DNA from: Actinomycetota bacterium
Lineage (GTDB): Bacteria; Actinomycetota; Actinomycetes; Actinomycetales; Microbacteriaceae
Direction of reading: 5' to 3'
Assembly (NCBI GenBank): GCA_030838475.1
Contig: JAUZFP010000037.1
Span: 1-64,000 of the forward strand
Length of the DNA stretch: 64,000 nucleotides
Positions within the stretch are counted from its first letter, which is position 1. Every line of letters starts with the position of its first letter. Positions 1 through 9,334 of the stretch are shown piece after piece. The notes beneath the pieces are model-generated. The model made no database searches. It was not told where the DNA came from and saw only the letters and a program-made list of their open reading frames with translations. Both the position numbers and the translations under genes were made by a program.

Positions 1-377
1 GACTCGGTCGGATGGTCGAGCAGTTCGAGCACCCGGCGTTCGACCTGCTCGCTCATGACGTGCTCCCACCGGCAGGCCTCGTCGTGAACGTAGGCCCAGT
101 CGAGCCCGATCACGTCGGCGAGGAGTCGCTCTGCGAGTCGGTGCTTGCGCAGCACGTGCGTCGCGCGGCTGCGGCCCTCGGACGTGAGCTCGAGATGACG
201 GTCACCCTCGACAGCGACCAGACCGTCTCGCTCCATCCGGGCGATCGTCTGCGAGACGGTCGGACCGGAATGGCCGATGCGTTCCGAGATGCGAGCGCGG
301 AGGGGCACGATGTGTTCTTCTTCAAGATCAAGGATGGTGCGCAGGTACATCTCGGTCGTATCGACGAGATCGGTCAT
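1..377 (-). CDS. DtxR/IdeR-family iron-dependent transcriptional regulator (partial, 3' end outside window)
   Basis: The protein begins [20 protein letters not shown] and has an N-terminal winged helix (about residues 1-70) followed by the start of the dimerisation domain. The residues that bind metal in DtxR are present at the same numbers: Met10, His79, Glu83, Cys102, Glu105 and His106. Cysteine at 102 points to iron rather than manganese sensing, by knowledge of the family. The ATG has GGAGG five bases upstream. The gene is divergent from serC, and its C-terminus runs off the left edge, so any SH3-like domain cannot be seen. It likely represses iron-uptake genes. Confidence 0.9.
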   Translation of the reverse strand, partial: MTDLVDTTEMYLRTILDLEEEHIVPLRARISERIGHSGPTVSQTIARMERDGLVAVEGDRHLELTSEGRSRATHVLRKHRLAERLLADVIGLDWAYVHDEACRWEHVMSEQVERRVLELLDHPTE

Positions 378-418
378 CGATGCCTCCAGCCGTGAATCCC
401 TGACGGATTCAAGCCTAG

Positions 419-1591
<1,173 letters not shown>

Positions 1592-1618
1592 GTCAGAGGT
1601 AGGTCTCACGACCCCCTC

Positions 1619-1717
1619 GGGTCGAGTAGCCGTCGAAGGCGGCGTCATCGAGACCCTCACGGAGTTACCCGCATGGCCGGTCTCGATGACGGCGGGCCGC
1701 GCCGCGCCTACTCGACC
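1619..1717. repeat. Inverted pair of GGTCTCGAT...CTACTCGACC intergenic repeat units
   Basis: Two copies of a unit of about 37 bases face each other. Positions 1679-1717 read GGTCTCGATGACGGCGG through CTACTCGACC, and 1619-1655 is nearly its reverse complement. A related unit occurs at 13030-13070. This palindrome type is frequent between genes in Microbacteriaceae genomes. It fills most of the gap between serC and the DUF2530 gene and could act as a transcript-end hairpin. Confidence 0.7.
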
Positions 1718-1771
1718 TGAGGGATTGAGGGAGGCGCTTCGACTTGTCTCAGGGACCGTTACGCTGAATCC

Positions 1772-2005
1772 GTGCGCATTTGGCTCAAGGACAGCGAACG
1801 TCGAGCAGACCCGACGCCCGTTAAGACTGATGACCGCAAGATCGTGGTCATCGGGATGAGCATCTGGCTAGTCGCCCTGATCGTCCTGTTGTTCTTTACT
1901 GGCCCGCTTGCGGCGGCGGGGCACGCGTGGTGGGTTTTCACTCCCGCTGTCGCCCTTGGACTCGGGCTCATTGCCCTCGTCTACCTGCAGCTCCGGCGTC
2001 CCTAA
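1772..2005 (+). CDS. DUF2530 small membrane protein
   Basis: A 77-residue protein begins MRIWLKDSERRADPTPVKTD and has two predicted transmembrane segments (about residues 27-44 and 51-72) and a short basic tail, LRRP. The conserved front part with P-V-K-T-D followed by a hydrophobic hairpin fits DUF2530, an uncharacterised actinobacterial family found near serC and DUF3027. Its 3' end overlaps the convergent DUF3027 gene by 138 bases. Function is unknown. Confidence 0.8.
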   Translation: MRIWLKDSERRADPTPVKTDDRKIVVIGMSIWLVALIVLLFFTGPLAAAGHAWWVFTPAVALGLGLIALVYLQLRRP

Positions 2006-2527
2006 GCCCTCCACGTAGTCTTCGACGATCTCCGCCTCGGGCGTCAACTCGTCGTCGAGACCGTCGGCCTCATCGGTGTCGTCATCGATTTCGTCGATGT
2101 CGACGCCGTCCAGGTCGCCGCCGTGCAGATTGTCGCTACCGAACAGGTCTTCGTCGTCCTCGTCATCATCGTCGTCGTCTTCTTCCGAGTCCGACGCGGA
2201 TTCACCGAGGGCAAGCTGGGCGGCACGGTAGTCGTCCATGCGATCCGACCACGGAATCCAGTCGGGGGCGAGCAGCGCACCGTCGGCCGGCAGCAGTTCG
2301 CTCTCGACAACGGTTGGCTCCTCCTCGGGGAGGTGGGCAATCGCGATGGTCCAGTTCCAGCCGGGGTATCCCGGAAGCGTCGTCGCAAACCGATACGTGA
2401 CGACATAGTCGCCCTCATCGGTTTCACCGACAAACTCGCCGACCGTCGCCGGCGGCGTCACCTCGAGCAGGGCAGACAGTGCGAATCGCTGCTCATCGGA
2501 GAGTGCGTCAAGCATTGCGGGCGTCAC
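1868..2527 (-). CDS. DUF3027 domain protein with long acidic tail
   Basis: A 219-residue protein. The first 110 residues are an ordered domain with TVGEFVGETDEGDYVVTYRF, WNWTIAIAHL and a DWIPWSDRM block, which fits DUF3027. The rest is a low-complexity acidic tail with runs of Asp/Glu ending in a basic patch, PRRRKRASKEQQ. The start is a GTG that shares GTGA with the stop of the upstream cold-shock gene, so the two are probably translationally coupled. The tail coding sequence lies antisense to the DUF2530 transmembrane coding sequence. Function is unknown. Confidence 0.85.
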   Translation of the reverse strand: MTPAMLDALSDEQRFALSALLEVTPPATVGEFVGETDEGDYVVTYRFATTLPGYPGWNWTIAIAHLPEEEPTVVESELLPADGALLAPDWIPWSDRMDDYRAAQLALGESASDSEEDDDDDDEDDEDLFGSDNLHGGDLDGVDIDEIDDDTDEADGLDDELTPEAEIVEDYVEGLGTPELQVDEGNEPESKGDSGSENPPRVPRRRKRASKEQQDDQGD

Positions 2528-2904
2528 GCGTCGAGGTCGTCGGCGACCTTGCGCAGCACGGCCGCGATCTTGGTACCGTGCGACTTCGCCGGGTAGCGGC
2601 CGTGGCGCAGGTCCGCCCCGATCCCGTCGAGAAGCTTCACGAGGTCCTCGACAATGATGGCCATGTCATCCGCAGACTTACGGTTCAGCTTCGCCATGGT
2701 CGGCGGAGCCTCCAGCACGCGCACTGAGAGCGCCTGCGCACCCTTTTTGCCGTCGGCGATGCCGAATTCGAGCTTCGAACCGGGCTTCACTGTGACGCCG
2801 GCAGGAAGCGCGGACGCGTGCAGAAAGACTTCCTGGCCATCATCAGAACTGATGAATCCGAAGCCCTTTTCGTCGTCGTAGAACTTAACCTTGCCGGTAG
2901 GCAT
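2524..2904 (-). CDS. Cold-shock domain protein with C-terminal extension
   Basis: The first 65 residues form a cold-shock domain with both RNA-binding motifs, KGFGFIS (RNP1) and VFLHASAL (RNP2). A helical extension of about 60 residues follows, ending RKVADDLDA, giving 126 residues instead of the usual 67. Similar extended forms occur in Mycobacterium beside DUF3027 and serC. It probably binds single-stranded RNA or DNA. It is the first gene of a two-gene unit with DUF3027 and is divergent from the membrane-protein gene at 2997. Confidence 0.9.
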   Translation of the reverse strand: MPTGKVKFYDDEKGFGFISSDDGQEVFLHASALPAGVTVKPGSKLEFGIADGKKGAQALSVRVLEAPPTMAKLNRKSADDMAIIVEDLVKLLDGIGADLRHGRYPAKSHGTKIAAVLRKVADDLDA

Positions 2905-2996
2905 TGTGGGTACCTCTCTTTTACCGGGCTATTCCCGGTGCGCGTATAAGGATACGGGGTGCGGACGGCGCACGCTGCGACCCGTATTCTTACCTT

Positions 2997-3275
2997 GTGG
3001 CCAAGAAACCTGTAGTGACGCCCCCGCCCGCCGGGGCTTCGCGCGTGCAGCGCGTGCTCGGCTATGTGATCGCATCGGTGATCGGGCTGGCGATCTTCTC
3101 GATCGCGGCGCTGCTGATCGGCGCGGCCACCAAGCAGAACACCAGTGTCGGAGTCTGGCAGGCTGTCAACTTCGTTCCGCTGCTGGCGTTGCCGCTTGGT
3201 TTGATTCTCGTACTCGTCCTGCTTGGTATCACCTTCGCACGCCGTAGCCGAGCCGCTAAGGATGACGGCAAGTAG
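2997..3275 (+). CDS. Small two-helix membrane protein
   Basis: A 92-residue protein starts at GTG (VAKKPVVTPPPAG) with two strong hydrophobic segments (about residues 18-40 and 55-78) and a basic C-terminus, RRSRAAKDDGK. TATTCT ends six bases before the GTG with no ribosome-binding site, so the transcript may be leaderless. A longer frame upstream exists but lacks hydrophobic or conserved character. The next gene starts inside its last codons. No family could be named. Confidence 0.7.
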   Translation: MAKKPVVTPPPAGASRVQRVLGYVIASVIGLAIFSIAALLIGAATKQNTSVGVWQAVNFVPLLALPLGLILVLVLLGITFARRSRAAKDDGK

Positions 3276-5079
3276 CGAGTCCACTCTCTCGCTGGCCGGT
3301 CGCCTGCGGGATCTGGGCGATACAGAACTGGTGGCCCTGCTCACCCTGCGCGAGGTGCGGGATGTTCGTGTGCGCGACTTCTTCGATCTTGCGGATTCGC
3401 TCCTCGATTCCGTAAGCATCCAGAAGGCACTCGCGGGGCTCGATCGAACCACCCTCGCTGCCGTGGCGACGCTGTCGCCGAAATCCGACCAGCCAGAACT
3501 GGAACACGCGTATTCGCTCGCCCTGATTGATCGCGACGATGACGGCTGGCTTTCGTACGAACCGGTAACCGAACAGCTCGCCAGCTGGCCATCAATCGGA
3601 CTCCCCAGCGTCGACGAACTCGTTGGTGAACCAGCCCCGGCGAGCCTGATGCCGGTCAGTTCGTCCGATACCCGATTCATCGACCACGCCGCCGGCGAAC
3701 ACGCCTTCAACGCGACAAACGCCGTCGCGGCGCTACTCGCCGAACTCCAGCGAGAACCCGCACGGGAATTGGCACGTGGAGGAATCGCGTTACCCGAAAC
3801 CAAGCGACTCGCGACCGCGATGACGCTCGAGCTCGAGGACGTCGCCCCCCTCGTCGACATCGCATCTCGTGCGGACCTTGCCAGCCTGGATGGCGGGACC
3901 TGGCTTCCCACGGACATTTCGACGGAGTGGATGCTGCGGTCGAACGACGAACGCTGGGCGCGCCTGGCCGGTGCATGGTTTGCACGTCTTCCCGACGACA
4001 TCCGTACATTGCTGGCAACGCGGGCCGGTGCTAGCTGGGGTGAACGCCTGGTCGACTACGTGCGTTGGCTCTACCCGGCTGGCGGAACGTGGATGCGTGA
4101 CCGCACCCTTGCCTTCTCGCGGGAGGCCGAGATCCTCGGCATTACCGCAAATCACACGCCGAGCACGGCCGGCAAGGCGCTGTTGACCAACGGCGAGGAC
4201 GCGGCCGCGAAGGCGATGGCGTCGCTGTTCCCGCCCGAGATCGACAAGGTCTACCTCCAGCACGATCTCTCGATCGTCGCCCCCGGTCCGCTGCTGCCCA
4301 GCCTGGATGCCCGCCTGCGCACGATCGCCGATGTCGAGACCCGGACCCTCGCGACCACCTACCGGGTGAGTGAAGGCACCATCAACCGCGCGTTGACGAC
4401 CGGCGAGACCGCGGACACCATCCGCGACTTCCTGAATGAGATCGCGCTCACCGGTATCCCGCAGCCGCTCGAGTACCTCATCGTCGGGGCCGCGGCGCGC
4501 TTCGGCTCTCTGCGAGTAGGCGCGATCATTGAGCCTCCGACGGCAGCCGACCAACAGGGTGCGCAGAGCTACATCACGGCCGAGGATGCGACGCTCATGT
4601 CCGCGATCATGGTCGACCACGGGTTGATCCCGCTCGGCCTCACGCGCATCGGACCCTACAAGGCGGTGAGTCGTTTCGACTTTCAGGTCGTGTTCTGGTC
4701 GCTCAGTGAGGCGAGATATCCGATCGCGGCCGAGGACGCCTCCGGCACGATCATCCTGCTTGACCGCGCCCGCGCGGCACGGTCGAGCGCACCGGTGCAG
4801 CAATCACCTGCCGAGGCGATCGTCAGCCGGCTGCGTCTCATCGGCGAATCCACGGTCGCGCAGGATGGCCAGGCCTGGCTGGAACGCCAGCTCGACACGG
4901 CGATCAAGGCGAAGATCGGTTTGACGGTCACGGTGGCGATGCCGGATGGATCATCCATCGACCTCCAGCTCGAGCCCGCCAGCCTCGCGGGCGGCAGGCT
5001 GCGGGCGCGCGATCGCAGATCCGACCTGGAGCGAACCCTCCCCTTGGCGAGCATCACCGCTGTCGCCCCGGCTGAATAA
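3262..5079 (+). CDS. Helicase-associated domain protein
   Basis: A 605-residue protein of the actinobacterial family encoded just upstream of the XPB helicase. The N-terminus (SLAGRLRDLGDTELVALLTL) resembles helicase-associated helical domains. The C-terminal 200 residues contain LPSLDARLRTIADVET and an RVSEGTINRAL helix-turn-helix-like block, as in helicase XPB/Ssl2 N-terminal modules. It lacks Walker motifs, so it is not itself an ATPase. The ATG at 3262 overlaps the previous gene by 14 bases, and a TTG 13 codons earlier is an alternative start. It probably works with the downstream helicase in DNA repair. Confidence 0.8.
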   Translation: MTASSESTLSLAGRLRDLGDTELVALLTLREVRDVRVRDFFDLADSLLDSVSIQKALAGLDRTTLAAVATLSPKSDQPELEHAYSLALIDRDDDGWLSYEPVTEQLASWPSIGLPSVDELVGEPAPASLMPVSSSDTRFIDHAAGEHAFNATNAVAALLAELQREPARELARGGIALPETKRLATAMTLELEDVAPLVDIASRADLASLDGGTWLPTDISTEWMLRSNDERWARLAGAWFARLPDDIRTLLATRAGASWGERLVDYVRWLYPAGGTWMRDRTLAFSREAEILGITANHTPSTAGKALLTNGEDAAAKAMASLFPPEIDKVYLQHDLSIVAPGPLLPSLDARLRTIADVETRTLATTYRVSEGTINRALTTGETADTIRDFLNEIALTGIPQPLEYLIVGAAARFGSLRVGAIIEPPTAADQQGAQSYITAEDATLMSAIMVDHGLIPLGLTRIGPYKAVSRFDFQVVFWSLSEARYPIAAEDASGTIILLDRARAARSSAPVQQSPAEAIVSRLRLIGESTVAQDGQAWLERQLDTAIKAKIGLTVTVAMPDGSSIDLQLEPASLAGGRLRARDRRSDLERTLPLASITAVAPAE

Positions 5080-5082
5080 ATA

Positions 5083-5107
5083 GGGCGCCGCCGCCCCTGC
5101 GGCGCCC
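5083..5107 (+). terminator. GC-rich hairpin after the helicase-associated gene
   Basis: A perfect nine-base stem, GGGCGCCGC with GCGGCGCCC, encloses a seven-base loop and begins four bases after the stop codon. There is no T-run, so it may be a weak terminator or a stabilising 3' hairpin. Confidence 0.5.
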
Positions 5108-5249
5108 CGCATTCCCGCCCGCTGGAGCTGTTCCTGCGGCACCCGGCGGCGCCTTCGAAGAGCTGATTGTCGCTTCGCTCCAATTGCGGGCACTCGTTCC
5201 GCACGGACCGGGGCCAGCCGCTGTAACTCCGCCCAGTTAGGCTTCAAGG

Positions 5250-6902
5250 ATGTCTGTGCCCGACGGTCCTTTGATTGTCCAGAGCGATCGCACCGTTCTT
5301 CTTGAGGTGGCGCACCCGGCCGCGGAGGATGCGCGACACGACCTGGCCGTCTTCGCCGAACTTGAGCGGGCTCCCGAGCACATCCACACCTACCGCATCA
5401 CACGTCTGGGTCTCTGGAACGCGCGCGCCGCCGGTCACACCGCCGAAGACATGCTCGCGACTCTTGAGAAGTACAGCCGCTTCCCGATCCCACAGAGCGT
5501 CTCGGTCGACCTCACCGAGACGGTCAGCCGGTATGGCCGCCTCGTGATCGAACGAGCCGAGGATGGCGCGCTCACTCTCACCGCGACAGACGCCGCGGTC
5601 CTCAGCGAGATCACCCGCGCCCGCAAGATTGCCGCGCTGCTGTTCGAGAAGCGCGGACCGCAGACCTACGTCATCCAGGCCTGGGCACGCGGGCAGCTCA
5701 AGCAGGAGCTCCTCAAGCTCGGATGGCCGGCCGAGGACCTGGCCGGGTACACGCCGGGAACTCCGCATCCGATGTCGCTCGTCGAGGATGGCTGGGCCCT
5801 GCGCGAGTACCAGAACAAGGCCGTCAGTAATTTCTTCGACCACGGCTCGGGTGTCGTCGTGCTCCCGTGCGGCGCGGGCAAGACTCTCGTCGGGGCCGGC
5901 GCGATGGCGACGGCACAGACGACCACGCTCATCCTCGTCACGAACACCGTGTCGGCACGCCAGTGGCGCAGCGAGCTGCTGAAACGTACGACGCTGACCG
6001 AGGAGGAGATCGGCGAGTACTCCGGTCTCGTCAAGCAGGTTCGGCCCGTCACGATCGCGACCTACCAGATCCTGACCGCGAGACGCCAAGGCGAATACAC
6101 GCACCTCGCTCTCCTCGACGCGCTCGACTGGGGTCTCGTCATCTACGACGAGGTTCACCTGCTGCCGGCACCGGTGTTCAAGCTCACCGCCGAGCTGCAG
6201 GCTCGTCGCCGTCTCGGCCTCACGGCGACGCTCGTTCGCGAGGATGGCCGCGAGGGGGACGTGTTCAGCCTCATCGGCCCCAAGCGTTTCGATGCCCCGT
6301 GGAAGGAGATCGAGGCGCAGGGCTTCATCTCCCCCGCGTCCTGCTACGAGGTTCGTATCGACCTCCCCGAGCAGGAGCGCCTCGAGTACGCCGCCTCCGC
6401 GGACGACGAGCGCTATCGGCTTGCCGCCACCGCGCCTGCGAAGCTTGGCGTCGTCAAGGCGCTCGTCAAGAAGCACCAGGGCGAGCGCATCCTCGTCATC
6501 GGGCAGTACCTCGACCAGATCGACGAGCTGGCTGATGTGCTGAAGGCACCCAAGCTCACCGGCGCGACGCCGGTGGATGAGCGCGAGCGACTCTACGAGG
6601 AGTTCCGCAACGGCACCACGAAGCTGCTGGTCGTGTCGAAAGTCGCCAACTTCAGCGTCGACCTGCCGGAGGCGACGGTTGCGATCCAGGTCTCCGGCTC
6701 GTTCGGTTCGCGTCAGGAGGAGGCGCAGCGTCTCGGTCGACTTCTGCGCCCGAAGGAGAGCGGACTCCCCGCAAACTTCTACACGCTGGTCGCCCGCGAC
6801 ACCGTCGACCAGGACTTCGCCCAGAACCGCCAGCGCTTCCTCGCCGAGCAGGGCTACAGCTACACGATCCTCGATCAGGACAACCTCGGCGAAGCAGCCT
6901 GA
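5250..6902 (+). CDS. XPB-type DNA repair helicase (superfamily 2)
   Basis: A 550-residue helicase. The N-terminal domain (about 1-185) is the XPB-specific region. The Walker A motif is PCGAGKT with Lys211, the DEVH box is at 300-303, LTATLVRED carries motif III, and RQEEAQRLGRLLRP carries motif VI. Bacterial XPB proteins are ATP-dependent 3'-5' helicases thought to act in nucleotide excision repair. The ATG follows a plausible AAGG. The upstream helicase-associated gene has the same direction across a 170-base gap, so they may be co-expressed. Confidence 0.93.
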   Translation: MSVPDGPLIVQSDRTVLLEVAHPAAEDARHDLAVFAELERAPEHIHTYRITRLGLWNARAAGHTAEDMLATLEKYSRFPIPQSVSVDLTETVSRYGRLVIERAEDGALTLTATDAAVLSEITRARKIAALLFEKRGPQTYVIQAWARGQLKQELLKLGWPAEDLAGYTPGTPHPMSLVEDGWALREYQNKAVSNFFDHGSGVVVLPCGAGKTLVGAGAMATAQTTTLILVTNTVSARQWRSELLKRTTLTEEEIGEYSGLVKQVRPVTIATYQILTARRQGEYTHLALLDALDWGLVIYDEVHLLPAPVFKLTAELQARRRLGLTATLVREDGREGDVFSLIGPKRFDAPWKEIEAQGFISPASCYEVRIDLPEQERLEYAASADDERYRLAATAPAKLGVVKALVKKHQGERILVIGQYLDQIDELADVLKAPKLTGATPVDERERLYEEFRNGTTKLLVVSKVANFSVDLPEATVAIQVSGSFGSRQEEAQRLGRLLRPKESGLPANFYTLVARDTVDQDFAQNRQRFLAEQGYSYTILDQDNLGEAA

Positions 6903-6918
6903 CGCAACCTCGATGGGG

Positions 6919-7656
6919 TTAGTGGGCGCGAACGTAGCGCAGGAGGAGCGTGTCCTCCGAACGAAGGATCCCCGCGAGTGACATTGCGCGCACATCAGGA
7001 ACGTCGCCTTTCACGATCCGGCCCGAATCGCCGCCGACCAGCAGCGGACTCACCGTGAGGCACAGCTCGTCGACGACGTCGGCGGCGAGCAGCGCGCCAA
7101 ACAGAGACGGCCCGCCCTCGCAATGGATGCGCGTCAGCTTCCGTTCGACGAGCGCCCGCACCAAGGCCACCGGGTCCACCGCCGTCGAGCCGCAGGTGAC
7201 GATGTCCGCGACCGCGGCGAGAGCCGGATTCCGTGGTGCCGATTCGGTCGTGATGACGAGGGGTCGAACCGGTGCCTTCGCGAACACGTCCGATGATGGG
7301 TCCAGGTTGAGAGATCCCGATACGATCGCGAAGCTGGGCTGCGGCTTCAGGCCACCCGCAACTCTCGCCGCGACCGCCGCCGCATCGAGAACCATCGCGC
7401 CGTACCCTTCCGTCCTGACGGTGCCCGCGGCGACAAGCACCACGTCACAGAGGGTGCGCAGGATGTCGAACACGCGGTGATCCGCCTCGCCGCCCAGCCC
7501 GCTCGACTTTCCGTCGACTGTTGCCGCGCCGTCGACGCTGGACACGAAGTTGACCCGCAGCCACGGTGAGCCCGCGTTCGACGAGTAGTGATCGCCGATT
7601 GCGATGTCATCAAGATCGCCAGCCAGATCGGGCAGCACAGAGACGATGTCGACCAC
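6919..7656 (-). CDS. RibD C-terminal-like (pyrimidine/dihydrofolate) reductase
   Basis: A 245-residue protein with the RibD-C/DHFR-like fold: WLRVNFVSSVDGAATVDGKS at the N-terminus, a VLVAAGTVRTEGYG nucleotide-binding stretch, and CEGGPSLFGALL near the end. Family members reduce the ribosyl group of a pyrimidine in riboflavin synthesis, or act as alternative dihydrofolate reductases. It starts at GTG two bases after the stop of folP, so it is the second gene of that operon. The folate neighbour makes a pterin-related substrate plausible, but this is inference. Confidence 0.82.
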   Translation of the reverse strand: MVDIVSVLPDLAGDLDDIAIGDHYSSNAGSPWLRVNFVSSVDGAATVDGKSSGLGGEADHRVFDILRTLCDVVLVAAGTVRTEGYGAMVLDAAAVAARVAGGLKPQPSFAIVSGSLNLDPSSDVFAKAPVRPLVITTESAPRNPALAAVADIVTCGSTAVDPVALVRALVERKLTRIHCEGGPSLFGALLAADVVDELCLTVSPLLVGGDSGRIVKGDVPDVRAMSLAGILRSEDTLLLRYVRAH

Positions 7657-7658
7657 GA

Positions 7659-8537
7659 TTACTCCAGGTTGTGTCGGGCGTACGCGGGCTCCCGGAAACC
7701 GAGCAGAGCCTCGGTCATCCGAACGGCCGCGACCGTGGCGGGAACGTCGTGCATACGAACGATCCTCGCCCCCTTAAGGATGCAAAAGACAGCGGTTGCA
7801 ATTGTTCCCTCGAGCCGGTCCTGTTTTTCTCGATCCAGGGTTTCGCCGATGAAGTCCTTGTTGGAGACCGCCACCAGAGTCGGTGGTCCCAACCGAGTGA
7901 CCTCGTCGAGGCGTCGAGTCAGCTCCAGCGTGTGGAAGGTGTTCTTGTTGAGGTCGTGCCCGGGATCGACGATGAGCCGGTCGATGGGAATGCCCGCATC
8001 CTGGGCGATGAAGATTCGACTTCGCAGAAAGCTGACGACCTCGAGGGCGACGTCGTCGTACTCGGGCCGAACCGGTTCGCTCCGCGGCGGCCACAGGCTG
8101 TGGGTGAGTACGAGTGTCGCGGATGACGCGGCGACGACTTCGGCCATGTCGGGATCGAACAGGCCGCTCGTGTCGTTGATGATGGATGCGCCAGCGGCGA
8201 TGCTCTCCCGTGCGACCGTGGCACTCGTGGTGTCGACCGAGATCACAATCCCGGATTCTGCCGAAACCGCCGAGATCACGGGAACGACGCGGTCTAGTTC
8301 TTCCTGCGTCGACACGACCGGTCCGCGACCGAACGGCACGCCGCCGACGTCGACCATGTCGGCGCCATCAGCCTCGGCGGCGAGCGCGGCGCGCACCGCC
8401 GCTTCGAGGCCGAATGTTCGCCCATCATCGAAGAACGAATCGGGCGTGCGATTGACGATCGCCATCACTGCGACCTGACGGGCAAAATCGAACGTGCGAC
8501 CGCCGATCAACCTGGTGCTTTGCGCGTCAGAGTCCAC
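7659..8537 (-). CDS. folP: Dihydropteroate synthase family protein (FolP2-like)
   Basis: A 292-residue TIM-barrel protein with the pterin-binding signatures VMAIVNRTPDSFFDDG, ADMVDVGG, SVDTTS, INDTSG, DPGHDLNKN and the final RMHDV loop. DHPS joins p-aminobenzoate to a pterin pyrophosphate in folate synthesis. The VNRTPDSFFDD form and the ADMVDVGGVPFG stretch resemble the second actinobacterial paralogue (FolP2), which in mycobacteria is reported to lack clear DHPS activity. The start is a GTG. Whether the enzyme is catalytically active cannot be decided here. Confidence 0.85.
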   Translation of the reverse strand: MDSDAQSTRLIGGRTFDFARQVAVMAIVNRTPDSFFDDGRTFGLEAAVRAALAAEADGADMVDVGGVPFGRGPVVSTQEELDRVVPVISAVSAESGIVISVDTTSATVARESIAAGASIINDTSGLFDPDMAEVVAASSATLVLTHSLWPPRSEPVRPEYDDVALEVVSFLRSRIFIAQDAGIPIDRLIVDPGHDLNKNTFHTLELTRRLDEVTRLGPPTLVAVSNKDFIGETLDREKQDRLEGTIATAVFCILKGARIVRMHDVPATVAAVRMTEALLGFREPAYARHNLE

Positions 8538-8629
8538 AAGCTGAACTGTATTACGGGTGACAGAGCATGCACCGTGGACAAGCGATCATCTCCCAGAAAC
8601 CTCACAGGGAACGCGCAGATACTGAGCCT

Positions 8630-9322
8630 ATGACTGATGGCCCCAAGATCCTGATTGTCGACGACGAGCCCAACATCAGGGACCTCCTGACCACGAGCCT
8701 GCGATTCGCCGGCTTCGCCGTTCGCGCCGTGGGCAATGGCGCCGGCGCGATCTCCGCCGTGCTGGAGGAGGAGCCTGATCTGATCATCCTCGACGTCATG
8801 CTTCCGGACATGAACGGGTTTGGCGTGACCAAGCGGCTGCGGGCATCCGGCTACACAGCACCGATCCTGTTCCTCACCGCGAAGGATGACACGGAAGACA
8901 AGATCACCGGCCTCACGGTCGGCGGCGACGACTACGTCACGAAGCCGTTCAGCCTCGACGAGATTGTCGCGCGACTCAAGGCCATCCTTCGTCGCACCAT
9001 GCACGACGACGAGGAAGCGATCATCCGCGCCGGCGAACTCAGCATGGACCAGGACACCCACGAGGTGACCATCGGCAGCGAGCAGGTCGAACTCAGCCCC
9101 ACCGAGTTCAAGCTCCTCCGCTACCTCATGCTCAACCCGAATCGCGTGCTGTCGAAGGCTCAGATCCTCGACCACGTCTGGGAGTACGACTTCAACGGCG
9201 ACGCGGGCATCGTCGAGAGCTACATCTCGTACCTGCGCCGCAAGCTCGACCAGTACTCGGAGGAGCCGGTCATCCAGACCAAGCGTGGGTTCGGATACAT
9301 GCTTCGCGCTGCAAAGGTTTAG
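8630..9322 (+). CDS. OmpR-family response regulator
   Basis: A 230-residue protein with a receiver domain (1-120; acidic pair DD at 11-12, phospho-acceptor Asp55 in LIILDVMLPDMNG, Lys in VTKPFS) and a C-terminal winged helix (about 135-230; PTEFKLLRYLMLNPNRVLSK and RRKLDQ...GFGYML). The ATG at 8630 is chosen because MTDGPKILIVDDEP is the conserved start, and an upstream ATG only adds unconserved residues. It is 12 bases ahead of its partner histidine kinase. The arrangement resembles mycobacterial TrcRS and TcrXY, but the signal is unknown. Confidence 0.93.
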   Translation: MTDGPKILIVDDEPNIRDLLTTSLRFAGFAVRAVGNGAGAISAVLEEEPDLIILDVMLPDMNGFGVTKRLRASGYTAPILFLTAKDDTEDKITGLTVGGDDYVTKPFSLDEIVARLKAILRRTMHDDEEAIIRAGELSMDQDTHEVTIGSEQVELSPTEFKLLRYLMLNPNRVLSKAQILDHVWEYDFNGDAGIVESYISYLRRKLDQYSEEPVIQTKRGFGYMLRAAKV

Positions 9323-9334
9323 CCTTACTCCCTA

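Noticed and set aside
2787-4001. Long - strand frame overlapping the cold-shock and helicase-associated genes
   Set aside because: Ser/Arg-rich shadow frame. Both overlapping genes have recognisable domains.
5244-6995. Long - strand frame opposite the XPB helicase
   Set aside because: It has no family motifs and is rich in Glu/Arg/Leu. The helicase motifs on the + strand are clear.
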